Shown: positions 1 through 7,566, counted from the first letter of the stretch. The stretch: 32,073 nucleotides of DNA from Pseudobdellovibrionaceae bacterium (GCA_018663505.1 JABJQG010000001.1:1-32073), one strand, 5' to 3'. Notes: generated from the sequence alone by a model not told the origin. Numbers and translations are program-made.

Positions 1-139
1 ATTCACGAGCATTAACAGGCTATCAAGGCTCATGGGCCAAGCCAGCCAAAAATAGTCAGAAAAGCAATAGAAATTAATCAGGATTTTGGGGTTTTTACGG
101 AAAGGCACAGTCAAAACTACCACGATTTGCTTTTGGGCA

Positions 140-1015
140 TTAGTTTTCGATCAAGCGAATAGCTTTGCTGATTTTTTTAAAGTTAGATGCCTCTAAGTCT
201 GACTTTCTTTTGATCATATAGACAATTTGTCTATTGAATTTTGGTATACCTGTAAATTGAATTTGATCAAGCTTATATTTACGAACTATTTTTTTATTAT
301 GGAGATTTATCACAAAATTAGGAAAATACCCCACACATGAGCCTTGTCTGCAGAGCTCAAGAGCGGTTTCCATCAATGTTACTTTGTATTTAATATTTCT
401 CGGAAAAACGTGGTCAGGCCAACCATCAAGACCTTTTACTTTTGACGGGGTGCCCTCAACAAATTGGTTGGGAATAACAAATGGTAATTCTTTTGAATCA
501 AAATTATTAAATACTTTTTTCAATCCAAAAACTCCCATTTTGATAGAGTTCACCTCTAAAATATCTAGGTCAGGGTGAGGTATTGGCAAGTATGTAATTC
601 CAATATCAGCATCTCGATTTATTATAGCCTCCTCCATAGCCCCGGGGATAAGTTCAAGAACATTAACACTGTGCTGAGGAAATGATTTTGATATAACACG
701 TCCAAGAAAATGCGTAGAAAAAACCTCAAAGCTAGCAACAGTAAGCTGCTTATTCTGTCTCTGGTTTTCATGGGAGGATTTAAGGTTATTAATTTTTTCT
801 AAAAGAGGGGCTGCTTGTAAAGCAATTTTTTGCCCATTATCAGTAATAGATATTCCGCGTCCAGAGGGAATAATTAGTTTTTCATTGAGCTCCCCTTCTA
901 ACACCTTAATTGCCTTCGACAATGCGGGCTGTGAGATATTTAGCAGCTCTGACGCCTTGACCAAAGAACCTGTCTTCACAACAGTACAAAAATAATGTAA
1001 TCGATTCATATCCAT
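140..1015 (-). CDS. LysR-type transcriptional regulator
   Basis: DNA-binding regulator of the LysR family. Residues 1-60 form the usual winged helix-turn-helix, with LHYFCTVVKTGSLVKASELL followed by NISQPALSKAIKVLEGEL. The rest (about 90-290) fits the periplasmic-binding-like effector domain. Length (291 aa) is normal for the family. Two starts are possible (M1 and M3, MDMNR); the difference is trivial. The gene is divergent to three small secreted-protein genes, and the roughly 80-bp intergenic stretch between them carries repeated half-sites, as expected for an autoregulated LysR pair. The effector and target cannot be read from the sequence. The class is certain, the role is not. Confidence 0.93.
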   Translation of the reverse strand: MDMNRLHYFCTVVKTGSLVKASELLNISQPALSKAIKVLEGELNEKLIIPSGRGISITDNGQKIALQAAPLLEKINNLKSSHENQRQNKQLTVASFEVFSTHFLGRVISKSFPQHSVNVLELIPGAMEEAIINRDADIGITYLPIPHPDLDILEVNSIKMGVFGLKKVFNNFDSKELPFVIPNQFVEGTPSKVKGLDGWPDHVFPRNIKYKVTLMETALELCRQGSCVGYFPNFVINLHNKKIVRKYKLDQIQFTGIPKFNRQIVYMIKRKSDLEASNFKKISKAIRLIEN

Positions 1016-1038
1016 AGGTTATGGATAATTAATTATTA

Positions 1039-1083
1039 TTCAATATACGTCAACAGTATATTCAACTAAAAGTATATTCAACT
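1039..1083. promoter_or_regulatory. Candidate LysR operator: inverted and direct repeats
   Basis: Between the LysR gene and the divergent secreted-protein gene, TTCAATATAC (1039-1048) and GTATATTCAA (1056-1065) form a near-perfect inverted repeat with a 7-nt spacer. The right half is repeated as AGTATATTCAACT at 1055-1067 and 1071-1083, a 16-bp step. Placement and symmetry fit a LysR-family binding region. The repeat is seen; binding is inferred. Confidence 0.5.
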
Positions 1084-1095
1084 TAAGGAGAGTTT

Positions 1096-1416
1096 ATGAA
1101 AAAATTAATCTTAATGGCTATTGTGTGTGGATCTTTAACGGCCACAGCCAATTCACCCTATGCAATCTATACAACATATGGAGTCTCTGTTAGTCCTCTT
1201 GGATGTGATGTTCCAGATGTGGTAACAACAGCTAATGCAATAGCCTTAAATAACGCAAATAGAATTTGTGGGCTTGGGTTTGCGGTTGAAGCGGTTGGTG
1301 AGTCTGAAACTCTTCGGTTTCACCGTGGGTCTTGCTGGGCTGGGTTAAATTCAGGTGCAGCAGTAGCAATTAACTTTAAATGTATAATAAGGAGTGAAAA
1401 TGAAAATAATAATTAA
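1096..1416 (+). CDS. Small secreted protein, unknown function
   Basis: A 106-aa protein with a clear Sec signal peptide (MKKLILMAIVCGSLTATA, cleavage near residue 18). The mature part is about 88 residues with four cysteines, which suits an extracytoplasmic disulfide-bonded protein. I recognise no family. The start is supported by AAGGAG at 1085-1090, five bases before the ATG. It is first in a rightward group of three small secreted proteins divergent to the LysR gene, so it may be that regulator's target. Its 3' end overlaps the next gene by 17 bases, suggesting translational coupling. Confidence 0.8.
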   Translation: MKKLILMAIVCGSLTATANSPYAIYTTYGVSVSPLGCDVPDVVTTANAIALNNANRICGLGFAVEAVGESETLRFHRGSCWAGLNSGAAVAINFKCIIRSENENNN

Positions 1417-1768
1417 TATATTAATAACCATTTTAGCAATATCATATATTAGTATTGCACAGGCGGAAGTAATTACATGTTACGAACAAGATGGAGATTT
1501 ACGTGTGCTCATACTCCATGATTTTGGGCTTAACTATTCTGTATATGTGGAAAAGGCCTCATTCCCCTTTGAAAGCTTTAAAGCTAAATATAACCTTATC
1601 GAACACCCATATATGAAGCTTCACGAATATAATGGGAAAGATGAGGTTATTATTCTTAGTTTAATTTCCTCAGATAACTTGCACTCGAACATAAAGAAGA
1701 GTTTTGGCTATATAAAAACAAAACGTTTAGGTGATAAAAGCAAGGGTCTTAATTGCACGTCCAAGTAA
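1400..1768 (+). CDS. Small secreted protein, unknown function
   Basis: A 122-aa protein with signal peptide MKIIINILITILAISYISIAQA, cleaved before EVITC. The mature domain has two cysteines, one near each end, and no motif I recognise. I chose the ATG at 1400 because AAGGAG at 1389-1394 sits five bases upstream; an in-frame GTG at 1394 overlaps that ribosome site and is unlikely. The gene overlaps its upstream neighbour by 17 bases and is followed by a strong stem-loop (1785-1821). The mature N-terminus (AQAEV) matches that of the third gene in the group (AQAEVSV), hinting at a related origin or shared signal-peptide cassette. Confidence 0.78.
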   Translation: MKIIINILITILAISYISIAQAEVITCYEQDGDLRVLILHDFGLNYSVYVEKASFPFESFKAKYNLIEHPYMKLHEYNGKDEVIILSLISSDNLHSNIKKSFGYIKTKRLGDKSKGLNCTSK

Positions 1769-1784
1769 AGTAATTAAAAAAAAG

Positions 1785-1821
1785 TAAATCTACATTCATA
1801 ATAAATATGAATGTAGATTTA
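1785..1821. terminator. Perfect 16-bp stem-loop between two small genes
   Basis: The arms 1785-1800 and 1806-1821 pair perfectly around a 5-nt loop (ATAAA). The stem is AT-rich, preceded by eight A residues and followed by a T-containing stretch. It lies between the second and third secreted-protein genes. It could be a terminator, an attenuator or an RNA-stability element; no clean T-run follows, so the terminator label is tentative. Confidence 0.5.
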
Positions 1822-1842
1822 GAATATTTTAAGGAGAAAATC

Positions 1843-2118
1843 ATGAAAATAAATATAATAAAACACATAGTTTTATTTTTATCTATGTGTTTTACAGTCT
1901 TAGCTCAAGCAGAAGTAAGTGTGACCTCAAATTTGAAAAAGTGTAAAGTAAATAGGTTACATGTTATGGATGAACTTGTATTGGAGGAAAACTTGAGTAA
2001 TTTTCAAAAATATAAATTTGCCACAAACTCAATTACAATAGAGCAGGGATTATTTAAATCGTGCAATAAACTTGTTAAGCTTATAGAAAGAATTAAAGAA
2101 AGTACGTTTAAAAACTAA
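1843..2118 (+). CDS. Small secreted protein, unknown function
   Basis: A 91-aa protein beginning MKINIIKHIVLFLSMCFTVL, with a predicted signal peptide ending AQA before EVSVTSNLKKC. The mature part is about 66 residues, lysine-rich, with two cysteines. No family recognised. The ATG at 1843 has AAGGAG at 1831-1836; the longer frame from 1807 starts inside the upstream hairpin and would bury the signal peptide, so it is rejected. The AQAEV cleavage region matches the preceding gene. It is third in the group divergent to LysR, but separated from the second gene by a hairpin. Confidence 0.72.
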   Translation: MKINIIKHIVLFLSMCFTVLAQAEVSVTSNLKKCKVNRLHVMDELVLEENLSNFQKYKFATNSITIEQGLFKSCNKLVKLIERIKESTFKN

Positions 2119-2301
2119 GTATAGAATTTCATTTTTTGACGTTTTCTGTGCAAAACCTGACTTTGTAGGAAATCGCACTTAATTTTAAGCAGACGTTCCA
2201 GAAATCAAGCTTTTTAGGCCCTGATTTTTGACTCTAAGCCACTCAAGTGTAATTTAATTAAATCTGAACGATAGTAGCATCATCCCGTAGATATTGGTTT
2301 G

Positions 2302-3456
2302 ATGACAAATAGACAAACTAGCTTTATCACATTATTAATGGTCAAACTAACGGTTCCAAACATTATTCTATTTATATTTCTTCTTTTTATAGTGAGCTGT
2401 GCAAGCTTTAAGCTCTCGCAGCCTTCGGTTAATTGTGTAAACTGTAATGATGAGATGTTACCTATAATTAACAAAGAGTGGTTTAATGCTACAAAAAAAG
2501 GACTCTCTTGTTTAAAAAAATATAGGCCAATAGACTCAAGAAAATTGTCTAGAATTTTGAGTGAAGACAAGCCGACTCTAATTTACATTGGAACAAGTTC
2601 CGAAGTTGAGTATAAAACTAAAATAGTAAAGTTATCAAAGGGAATGCAGGCGGCCTCTTTCTTTGATGAGTTTAAAGAACCTGTTCTGGCGATGAGAATA
2701 GATAAAACAAAAAAATTTTGGCACAAAGAGCTAAGGCGCACACTTTTCCATGAGATGCTACATTGGCTTGGTTATTCACATTTCAAAGGCGTTGATATTC
2801 CATATATAGTTGATAGCTGTTGTTTTACAAACTCACAAAACATAAATTCTCAGCAATTAGCGTGTAAATTACTAGCATCCAATGCGGACTGGACTTCCAT
2901 AGAGTACTCAAGAGACTTTACAACTATCATGCAGAGCTCTAAAGGAAGAGGGTTTATTGCACTTCGCTCAGCTTGGAATATACCTTCAAAATTACAATCT
3001 TTTGACAGTTTATTTGAGACAACAAAGGTACTTGCTAAAATTACTTTAAATAGAAAGCCACATAAAAGGCGAGAGTCTTCATCTGCATTATTATCATTAA
3101 TTTTTTCAACAGCACTTCGAGAACATTTATCGTTGTCAAAACGCAGATTCTTAACTCAAGAAATTGAACAACCGTTTAAAAAAATGATATACAATAATAA
3201 TGAGGTTAGACCTATTTTAGAATTCAGTGAGTACGTGGGAAAAATAATTTCTGGAATTATCAGCAAAAATAACAAAGATATTATAGACTCTTGGCAGAAG
3301 TTAAAGCAAATTAAGCATAGAGCCTGTGGTATGTTAACTTGGGAAGAAAAATGGGCACTTAAGGATGCTACAGAATTAACATACTTACGCCTAACAGAGC
3401 TACGGCCACCATTAAAAATAGATATCTATAAAAATTGGACTAATATTTGTTTTTAG
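2302..3456 (+). CDS. Metzincin-like lipoprotein (putative zinc metalloprotease)
   Basis: Membrane lipoprotein with a lipobox-like FIVSC (Cys33 from this start). Residues 150-160 read HEMLHWLGYSH, the full HExxHxxGxxH zinc motif of metzincin peptidases, with Glu151 as general base. TTIMQSS around Met210, about 50 residues further on, is a plausible Met-turn. The C-terminal 150 residues have no recognised domain. Start is uncertain: no ribosome site precedes the ATG at 2302 or a TTG at 2299. An ATG at 2338 would give a more typical 20-residue lipoprotein signal. The motif and anchor are seen; peptidase activity is inferred. Substrate unknown. Confidence 0.8.
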   Translation: MTNRQTSFITLLMVKLTVPNIILFIFLLFIVSCASFKLSQPSVNCVNCNDEMLPIINKEWFNATKKGLSCLKKYRPIDSRKLSRILSEDKPTLIYIGTSSEVEYKTKIVKLSKGMQAASFFDEFKEPVLAMRIDKTKKFWHKELRRTLFHEMLHWLGYSHFKGVDIPYIVDSCCFTNSQNINSQQLACKLLASNADWTSIEYSRDFTTIMQSSKGRGFIALRSAWNIPSKLQSFDSLFETTKVLAKITLNRKPHKRRESSSALLSLIFSTALREHLSLSKRRFLTQEIEQPFKKMIYNNNEVRPILEFSEYVGKIISGIISKNNKDIIDSWQKLKQIKHRACGMLTWEEKWALKDATELTYLRLTELRPPLKIDIYKNWTNICF

Positions 3457-3469
3457 CTCTTGATTAATA

Positions 3470-3489
3470 GCCACGATTTTTTTCGTGGC
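3470..3489. terminator. Hairpin after the metzincin-like gene
   Basis: GCCACGA (3470-3476) and TCGTGGC (3483-3489) pair over a six-T loop, 13 bases after the upstream stop codon and in the gap between convergent genes. No T-run follows on either strand, so it may be a weak or factor-dependent terminator. Confidence 0.35.
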
Positions 3490-3563
3490 CCGTGCATTAA
3501 CTACCAATCATTTCACCTGTACTTTTCGATGAAAACCTTCGTGGAAATCGAGGGGTTAAAATT

Positions 3564-4445
3564 TTAATCAATTTGGAAATTAGCCTCTTGAAGTCGAAAT
3601 GAAAGACTATAATCACTATCATCAAAGATACCACCTCCAAGTCGAGAATGAGCTAGTCGTAGTAACTCATGAAATGCCAAAATTGCATCAGAGAGAGATT
3701 GTTCCTTGTTAAAACTAATTATCATATTTTCCCAAATTCCCCGAATCTGTTGAGTCTTAAAAATTAATACCCCATTTTCGACAATAGCATCAGAATCATT
3801 CCCATCTTTATCTTTCAAGTTTTCGGATGTTAAGAAGATATTTATACCCTCTTCTAAAACAGAAAAAAGTAAATCCAAATCCAAATCTTCAAAAAGTTTA
3901 GAATTACTTTTGTGAAACACTATTCTTTCTAACGGCTCGTAAATATTCTTCATGAGTCTTTTTCTGTACTCTTCATAATGTGGACTAAAAATTATAGCCC
4001 TGCTAACAAGCTTTGGAACAGAGCCAAGTTGTAAGGGTTTAGATTGAGTTAATATTAAGCACATTGAAGCTGCCACTTTAAAATCTTTTTTATAACTAAA
4101 ATTATCTTGCCACCAATCCTTTGCAATCATTAATTTCTTTTTATTATGATCAAAACGACAAATCTTTGCATATCCCCAAGTTAGAGTTACGATATTATCT
4201 TCAAAAATACTGGTTTCAATATGATCTGCAGTAAGGTATTTTTCTAATAAAATAAAGTCCAAACCTCCAAAGACAGGCTTATTAGATATCGCCTTAAGAT
4301 TTTTAAAAGCTAATTCAGAGGATATTAAAAAGTTAACTTTAGCCTTGCTGCCACCACCACCTTCATTTCCATAGTAAGCTAATAAAGATTGAGATAAAAA
4401 TAAACCAATAAATATTAAAAATTGTAATCCTTTTTTTCTTTTCAT
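3564..4445 (-). CDS. Secreted protein with degenerate HExxR motif, unknown function
   Basis: A 293-aa protein with signal peptide MKRKKGLQFLIFIGLFLSQS followed by LLA and a mature start near YYGNEGGGGS, a glycine-rich N-terminus. Near the C-terminus AFHELLRLAHSRLGGG resembles a metallopeptidase HExxH helix, but the second histidine is replaced by arginine, so zinc catalysis is doubtful. It starts only four bases after the stop of the TIGR02147 regulator gene upstream, so the two are almost certainly one operon. A regulator plus secreted effector is the likely arrangement. Function not recognised. Confidence 0.8.
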   Translation of the reverse strand: MKRKKGLQFLIFIGLFLSQSLLAYYGNEGGGGSKAKVNFLISSELAFKNLKAISNKPVFGGLDFILLEKYLTADHIETSIFEDNIVTLTWGYAKICRFDHNKKKLMIAKDWWQDNFSYKKDFKVAASMCLILTQSKPLQLGSVPKLVSRAIIFSPHYEEYRKRLMKNIYEPLERIVFHKSNSKLFEDLDLDLLFSVLEEGINIFLTSENLKDKDGNDSDAIVENGVLIFKTQQIRGIWENMIISFNKEQSLSDAILAFHELLRLAHSRLGGGIFDDSDYSLSFRLQEANFQID

Positions 4446-4449
4446 AATA

Positions 4450-5229
4450 TTATCCCTCTTTCCCTTTTAAATTTGTTAATGGTGTCAGTGAAATTGCAAG
4501 TTGATAAACCTCATCAGCTTGTGAATGAAGTTCCAAAACTCTAGTTAATTTTCTGCGAAATTTTGCTATTTCTTTTTTTGCAATGGCCATGGACTTTTTG
4601 TTTATTGCAAATGTCATGGTAGTGTTATCTCTAAAATCTAAATCCACGTTTTCTATAGCCTCTATCCCCAATTCTAAGGCCTCAATTTGAAAATTACGCA
4701 TATATTCGTTTGTAAAACTTGTTTTTAAGTGTGATGTATTTCCATCAGAATTGTCCTCTAATTGATTTTGTTTATTTAGAGAAAGTAACCCAATGCGAAT
4801 CAATCGTTGAATAGCTAAGCCAACCTCTTTCTCTGTTAAATTAAGTCGTTCTGCCATCCATTTATCGTCATTTTTGAAGTCAAGAGTTTTTAGTAGTTGC
4901 AGAATAGCGTAATGGTACCAGCTAGATACAACTTTAAATTTATCAATCTCTAAAATATGATAATTATTTTCACTTGTGCGAATTTTACTTTCTTGCTCCA
5001 TAAGATTCTCAAGTTCAACAAAAAACTTATCTTGCTCCTTTGTAAGTCCGAGTTTTGTGACTAGCTTTTTCCTTAATTGTTTAGAGAGGGGTCTTTTTTT
5101 ATTTAATATTTCAGACACTGTTGACACCGGAATATCTAAACTTTTTGCAAAAGCTCTTAAGGAGTAATTGGAATTTCTCTTTTTTCTTTCAGAAAATGTG
5201 TCTTTTACATAACAGATTAAATCTTTCAT
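4450..5229 (-). CDS. TIGR02147 family regulator
   Basis: A 259-aa protein with an N-terminal helix-turn-helix (residues about 20-65, YSLRAFAKSLDIPVSTVSEI then LNKKRPLS) and a C-terminal domain with a second winged-helix-like segment (WMAERLNLTEKEVGLAIQRL). This architecture matches the TIGR02147/DUF4423 regulators that are abundant in Bdellovibrio and Fibrobacter. The C-terminal helix (AIAKKEIAKFRRKLTRVLEL) is also typical. No ribosome site precedes the ATG, so the mRNA may be nearly leaderless. It leads an operon with the secreted protein downstream. A repeated GTTCGAA-type element lies upstream. Confidence 0.85.
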   Translation of the reverse strand: MKDLICYVKDTFSERKKRNSNYSLRAFAKSLDIPVSTVSEILNKKRPLSKQLRKKLVTKLGLTKEQDKFFVELENLMEQESKIRTSENNYHILEIDKFKVVSSWYHYAILQLLKTLDFKNDDKWMAERLNLTEKEVGLAIQRLIRIGLLSLNKQNQLEDNSDGNTSHLKTSFTNEYMRNFQIEALELGIEAIENVDLDFRDNTTMTFAINKKSMAIAKKEIAKFRRKLTRVLELHSQADEVYQLAISLTPLTNLKGKEG

Positions 5230-5271
5230 TAACAGCTTTGTAAACTTAAATCAGAGGTATGGCAAACTTAT

Positions 5272-5302
5272 TTCGAACAAAATGTTCGAGATTTTTCGAA
5301 CA
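5272..5302. promoter_or_regulatory. Candidate operator upstream of TIGR02147 regulator
   Basis: TCGAAC (5273-5278) and GTTCGA (5284-5289) form an inverted repeat with a 5-nt spacer, and a third half-site TTCGAACA (5295-5302) repeats the left copy (5272-5279) at a 23-bp step. It lies 43-73 bases upstream of the regulator start, a plausible autoregulatory site. The repeats are seen; binding is inferred. Confidence 0.5.
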
Positions 5303-5350
5303 GCTATTTACAGTACAGTTGTTGCACTGAATTCAAAGGGAAGTTTTAGC

Positions 5351-5809
5351 TTAGAGTTTTTTTACAAATAAACGGTAACCTTTGGGGACTAAAATTTCCA
5401 AATATGTTGATTCATCTATTTCAAGCCAATCGCTTTCGGCTTCACTTTGAACCCATTTATTGTCACAAGGGACCATACCCGAAGGCCCATAGCTGACCTC
5501 TACTAATACACGTCTAATTGTTACCCCTGGGCTAGGTACTAAGAAGGGTTCCTCAATTTCCTGTAACAGGATAAGTGGCTTCTTGCTAACACTTTCTGGG
5601 CATCCAAAATATTTTTCCATGTACTTGAGTTTAACAGCAACTCTTTGCTCGCCTGGGTCAACTTCACTCCCTTGCCTATTTTCGTTCCAAAATTCATACT
5701 TCTGGGAAACCCATTCCCTCGTCTCAATTTGTTTTGGATTGAGCACATCACCAGCCCAAAGATTTGCAGTAAAAACTAAACTTATTAAATTAAGTAAAAA
5801 GAGTTTCAT
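5351..5809 (-). CDS. Small secreted protein, unknown function
   Basis: A 152-aa protein with signal peptide MKLFLLNLISLVFTANLWAG (cleavage about residue 19). The mature part has two cysteines (FGCPES and VPCDNK), likely one disulfide, and ends in a hydrophobic strand-like segment (LEILVPKGYRLFVKKL). No family recognised. The start is supported by GGGAGG seven bases upstream, and a promoter-like pair lies at 5835-5864. Transcribed leftward as a single gene, upstream of the TIGR02147 gene's control region. Confidence 0.78.
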   Translation of the reverse strand: MKLFLLNLISLVFTANLWAGDVLNPKQIETREWVSQKYEFWNENRQGSEVDPGEQRVAVKLKYMEKYFGCPESVSKKPLILLQEIEEPFLVPSPGVTIRRVLVEVSYGPSGMVPCDNKWVQSEAESDWLEIDESTYLEILVPKGYRLFVKKL

Positions 5810-5834
5810 ATTTAACCTCCCGAGTTACGACCTC

Positions 5835-5864
5835 ACTATGATACAGCGCTATTTTTTTAGTCAA
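5835..5864 (-). promoter_or_regulatory. Candidate sigma70 promoter for the 5809 gene
   Basis: Reading leftward, TTGACT (5864-5859) and CATAGT (5840-5835) are separated by 18 bases and sit 26 bases before the start codon. The -35 is good and the -10 is weak. Confidence 0.4.
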
Positions 5865-6002
5865 GGGCATTAGCCCGTATTGTAAAAATTTGTCGGTCAC
5901 AAACCCAATGATAAAATTTAAAACCTGTAAATTATACCTGTGCATTACCGTAAATATGCATATTTCTTGAATAAATCCCTGAGCATTTAAACTCAATATG
6001 CT

Positions 6003-7097
6003 CTAAAACTTATTCTTCATTGAAAACTCCTCATCAAGCCATCTCTTAATGGCAGCTGGATCAGCTTTTTTCTTAGGTCTCTTGGAGGTTCTACTATGCT
6101 TTTTAAAGTCCTCAGGCTTGATCTCATCGCCTACAGGCTCAAGAGAATCAAGGTCCAACATTCTAACGGGGCTTGGTTTAGCGTTTGATTTTCTATAAAA
6201 TCCATCAAATTCACTATCTCGTAACTCCCAGTTTTTAGCATCCTCAGAACTACGCCTTCGTTCTGGAAACTTAAAATGTGGGTTTACTTTTAAAATTCTA
6301 ACAAGAGCCCCTTTGAGCCGATCTTTGAGTGAGTCTAATGATATTTTTAATTTCTTTGCCACTTCTTTTGTGGAAAGGCCTTTCTCGTTATCAAGATATA
6401 AATATGTAACAGCTTGTTTTTGTTTGTTGGTTAATAGGTAAGTGTAATCCTCTAGTTCATTGAGTTTTTCTTGTAAATGAATACCCAGTTCCCAAGGTGA
6501 TGATTTTTGACTTTGTGGTGTTTGCGCCAGTCTATACGCCTCTTGATTTTTGTAGTGGTGGATATGGGATTTTATATGGTAATTACTCATCTCTTTTTCT
6601 GTCGTCAGTATATGGTCAACAGCCAAAATTTCATCAGGATCATCAACATAATTTTCATCAATATCACAACTCAAATTATCAAAGGGCTCATGCCTGATAA
6701 GCCCTTCATTTAAAAGCTTGTCTTCTATGGGGTAACAACCTCTAAATTTCGTTTCATTCTGGCTTTTATGAAGTTCTGTACCCTTTGAGGTGGGGTGTAA
6801 AAACACTTCATTACAAGGAGCTACTGAGAGTAAGGTGTCAGCGTCTTGAGTGGTGCTATTTTTTGAAAGCCCTTCCCCACGCATTAGCCTGTTATTTTCA
6901 AAATCAAAGTAATACCGGCAGGACTTGGGCTCGTTACCTTCTGCTCCAAACATAATCCAAGGCTTGGCGCATTCGCAACCCGTGGGCTTTAAGTATCTCT
7001 GATCTACCTTAATAGATCTGTGCCCGCCACTTCGTTTGCCCCCGTATCGCCCCTTAGCAATACAAGGGCTAATAGTCTTTTTAGCCCCCGATCTCAT
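6003..7097 (-). CDS. Element-encoded protein with sigma region-4-like HTH
   Basis: A 364-aa protein. Residues about 222-270 (LLTNKQKQAVTYLYLDNEKG then LSTKEVAKKLKISLDSLKDR) match the region-4-type helix-turn-helix of sigma factors and related activators. The N-terminal 60 residues are basic and carry Cys12, Cys41, Cys43 and Cys60, which could bind a metal. The C-terminus is lysine-rich (SRTSKRPKKKADPAAIKRWL). There is no sigma region 2, so it is not a complete sigma factor; a transcriptional regulator or replication-control protein of the element is more likely. It is divergent to the translocase gene across 500 bases. The ATG at 7097 has no clear ribosome site. Confidence 0.7.
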   Translation of the reverse strand: MRSGAKKTISPCIAKGRYGGKRSGGHRSIKVDQRYLKPTGCECAKPWIMFGAEGNEPKSCRYYFDFENNRLMRGEGLSKNSTTQDADTLLSVAPCNEVFLHPTSKGTELHKSQNETKFRGCYPIEDKLLNEGLIRHEPFDNLSCDIDENYVDDPDEILAVDHILTTEKEMSNYHIKSHIHHYKNQEAYRLAQTPQSQKSSPWELGIHLQEKLNELEDYTYLLTNKQKQAVTYLYLDNEKGLSTKEVAKKLKISLDSLKDRLKGALVRILKVNPHFKFPERRRSSEDAKNWELRDSEFDGFYRKSNAKPSPVRMLDLDSLEPVGDEIKPEDFKKHSRTSKRPKKKADPAAIKRWLDEEFSMKNKF

Positions 7098-7256
7098 CGT
7101 TTATTTAAATAGCATATCTTACGCAATAAGTCATTTGTTAATATTTTAAGCAATATTGGGTGCTTAGAGAGAAAATCCCCCCTTATCCTGTATAAGGTGA
7201 AGGCATAGTGCATTTTATAGCCAAATCGGTCATGAGCTCCAAAGTTTGGATCAGGC

Positions 7257-7490
7257 TCACTTTAGCTCATCTAAATCCGATTCAGATAAAAGCCAAGAGA
7301 AAACAAAGTAAAACAAGTCCCAGAGAAGGTTACAAAAATAACCCCATACGCAGATTAAGAAAGTAAAAAAACTGCTAAAAACCCAGAATGTAACTAAGGA
7401 ATGAATTTTAGCTTCAGTCAGTGGAATCTCTAATAAATTATCTAGAACCGCGACACATCTAAAAAAAACAAATCCAAGAATAATAACCAA
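7257..7490 (-). CDS. Possible small membrane protein
   Basis: A 77-codon frame with hydrophobic stretches at residues 1-15 and about 32-68 and an acidic tail (SESDLDELK). It would be a two- or three-pass inner-membrane peptide. The only available start is TTG at 7490 and there is no ribosome site, so it may be spurious. It lies in the 504-base gap (7098-7601) between the divergent element genes, where the only other structures are a CCTTAT/ATAAGG inverted repeat near 7181-7197 and the hairpin set at 7530-7566. Confidence 0.3.
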   Translation of the reverse strand: MVIILGFVFFRCVAVLDNLLEIPLTEAKIHSLVTFWVFSSFFTFLICVWGYFCNLLWDLFYFVFSWLLSESDLDELK

Positions 7491-7529
7491 ACAGAACTAA
7501 AATTAATTTATAAACCGAAGGTTTTTTAG

Positions 7530-7566
7530 GCCTTTTTGTATCTTTTTGCCTTTGTTGCAAAAAGGC
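7530..7566 (+). promoter_or_regulatory. Mutually exclusive hairpins in the translocase 5' leader
   Basis: GCCTTTTTG (7530-7538) can pair with CAAAAAGGC (7558-7566), while TTTTTGC (7543-7549) can pair with GCAAAAA (7557-7563). The two stems share the right arm and cannot form together. They end 35 bases before the ATG of the translocase gene, a layout compatible with attenuation or translational control. The pairing is seen; the role is inferred. Confidence 0.4.

Noticed and set aside
2-139. Short frames and a possible tail of an upstream gene at the left edge
   Set aside because: Frames stop within 25 codons and none gives a recognisable protein end; too little sequence to support a call.
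1807-1842. Upstream ATG start for the third secreted-protein gene
   Set aside because: It lies inside the hairpin arm, lacks a ribosome site and would place 12 polar residues ahead of the signal peptide.
2280-2570. 96-codon minus-strand frame opposite the metzincin-like gene
   Set aside because: Antisense shadow; the + strand frame has lipobox and zinc motif, while this one has no recognisable feature.
5952-5965. 14-bp perfect palindrome AAATATGCATATTT
   Set aside because: AT-rich palindromes of this size arise by chance in such DNA, and it is not placed at a start or stop in a telling way.
5981-6003. GAGCAT/ATGCTC inverted repeat at the stop of the sigma-like gene as terminator
   Set aside because: Only six pairs over an 11-nt loop and no following T-run on the minus strand.
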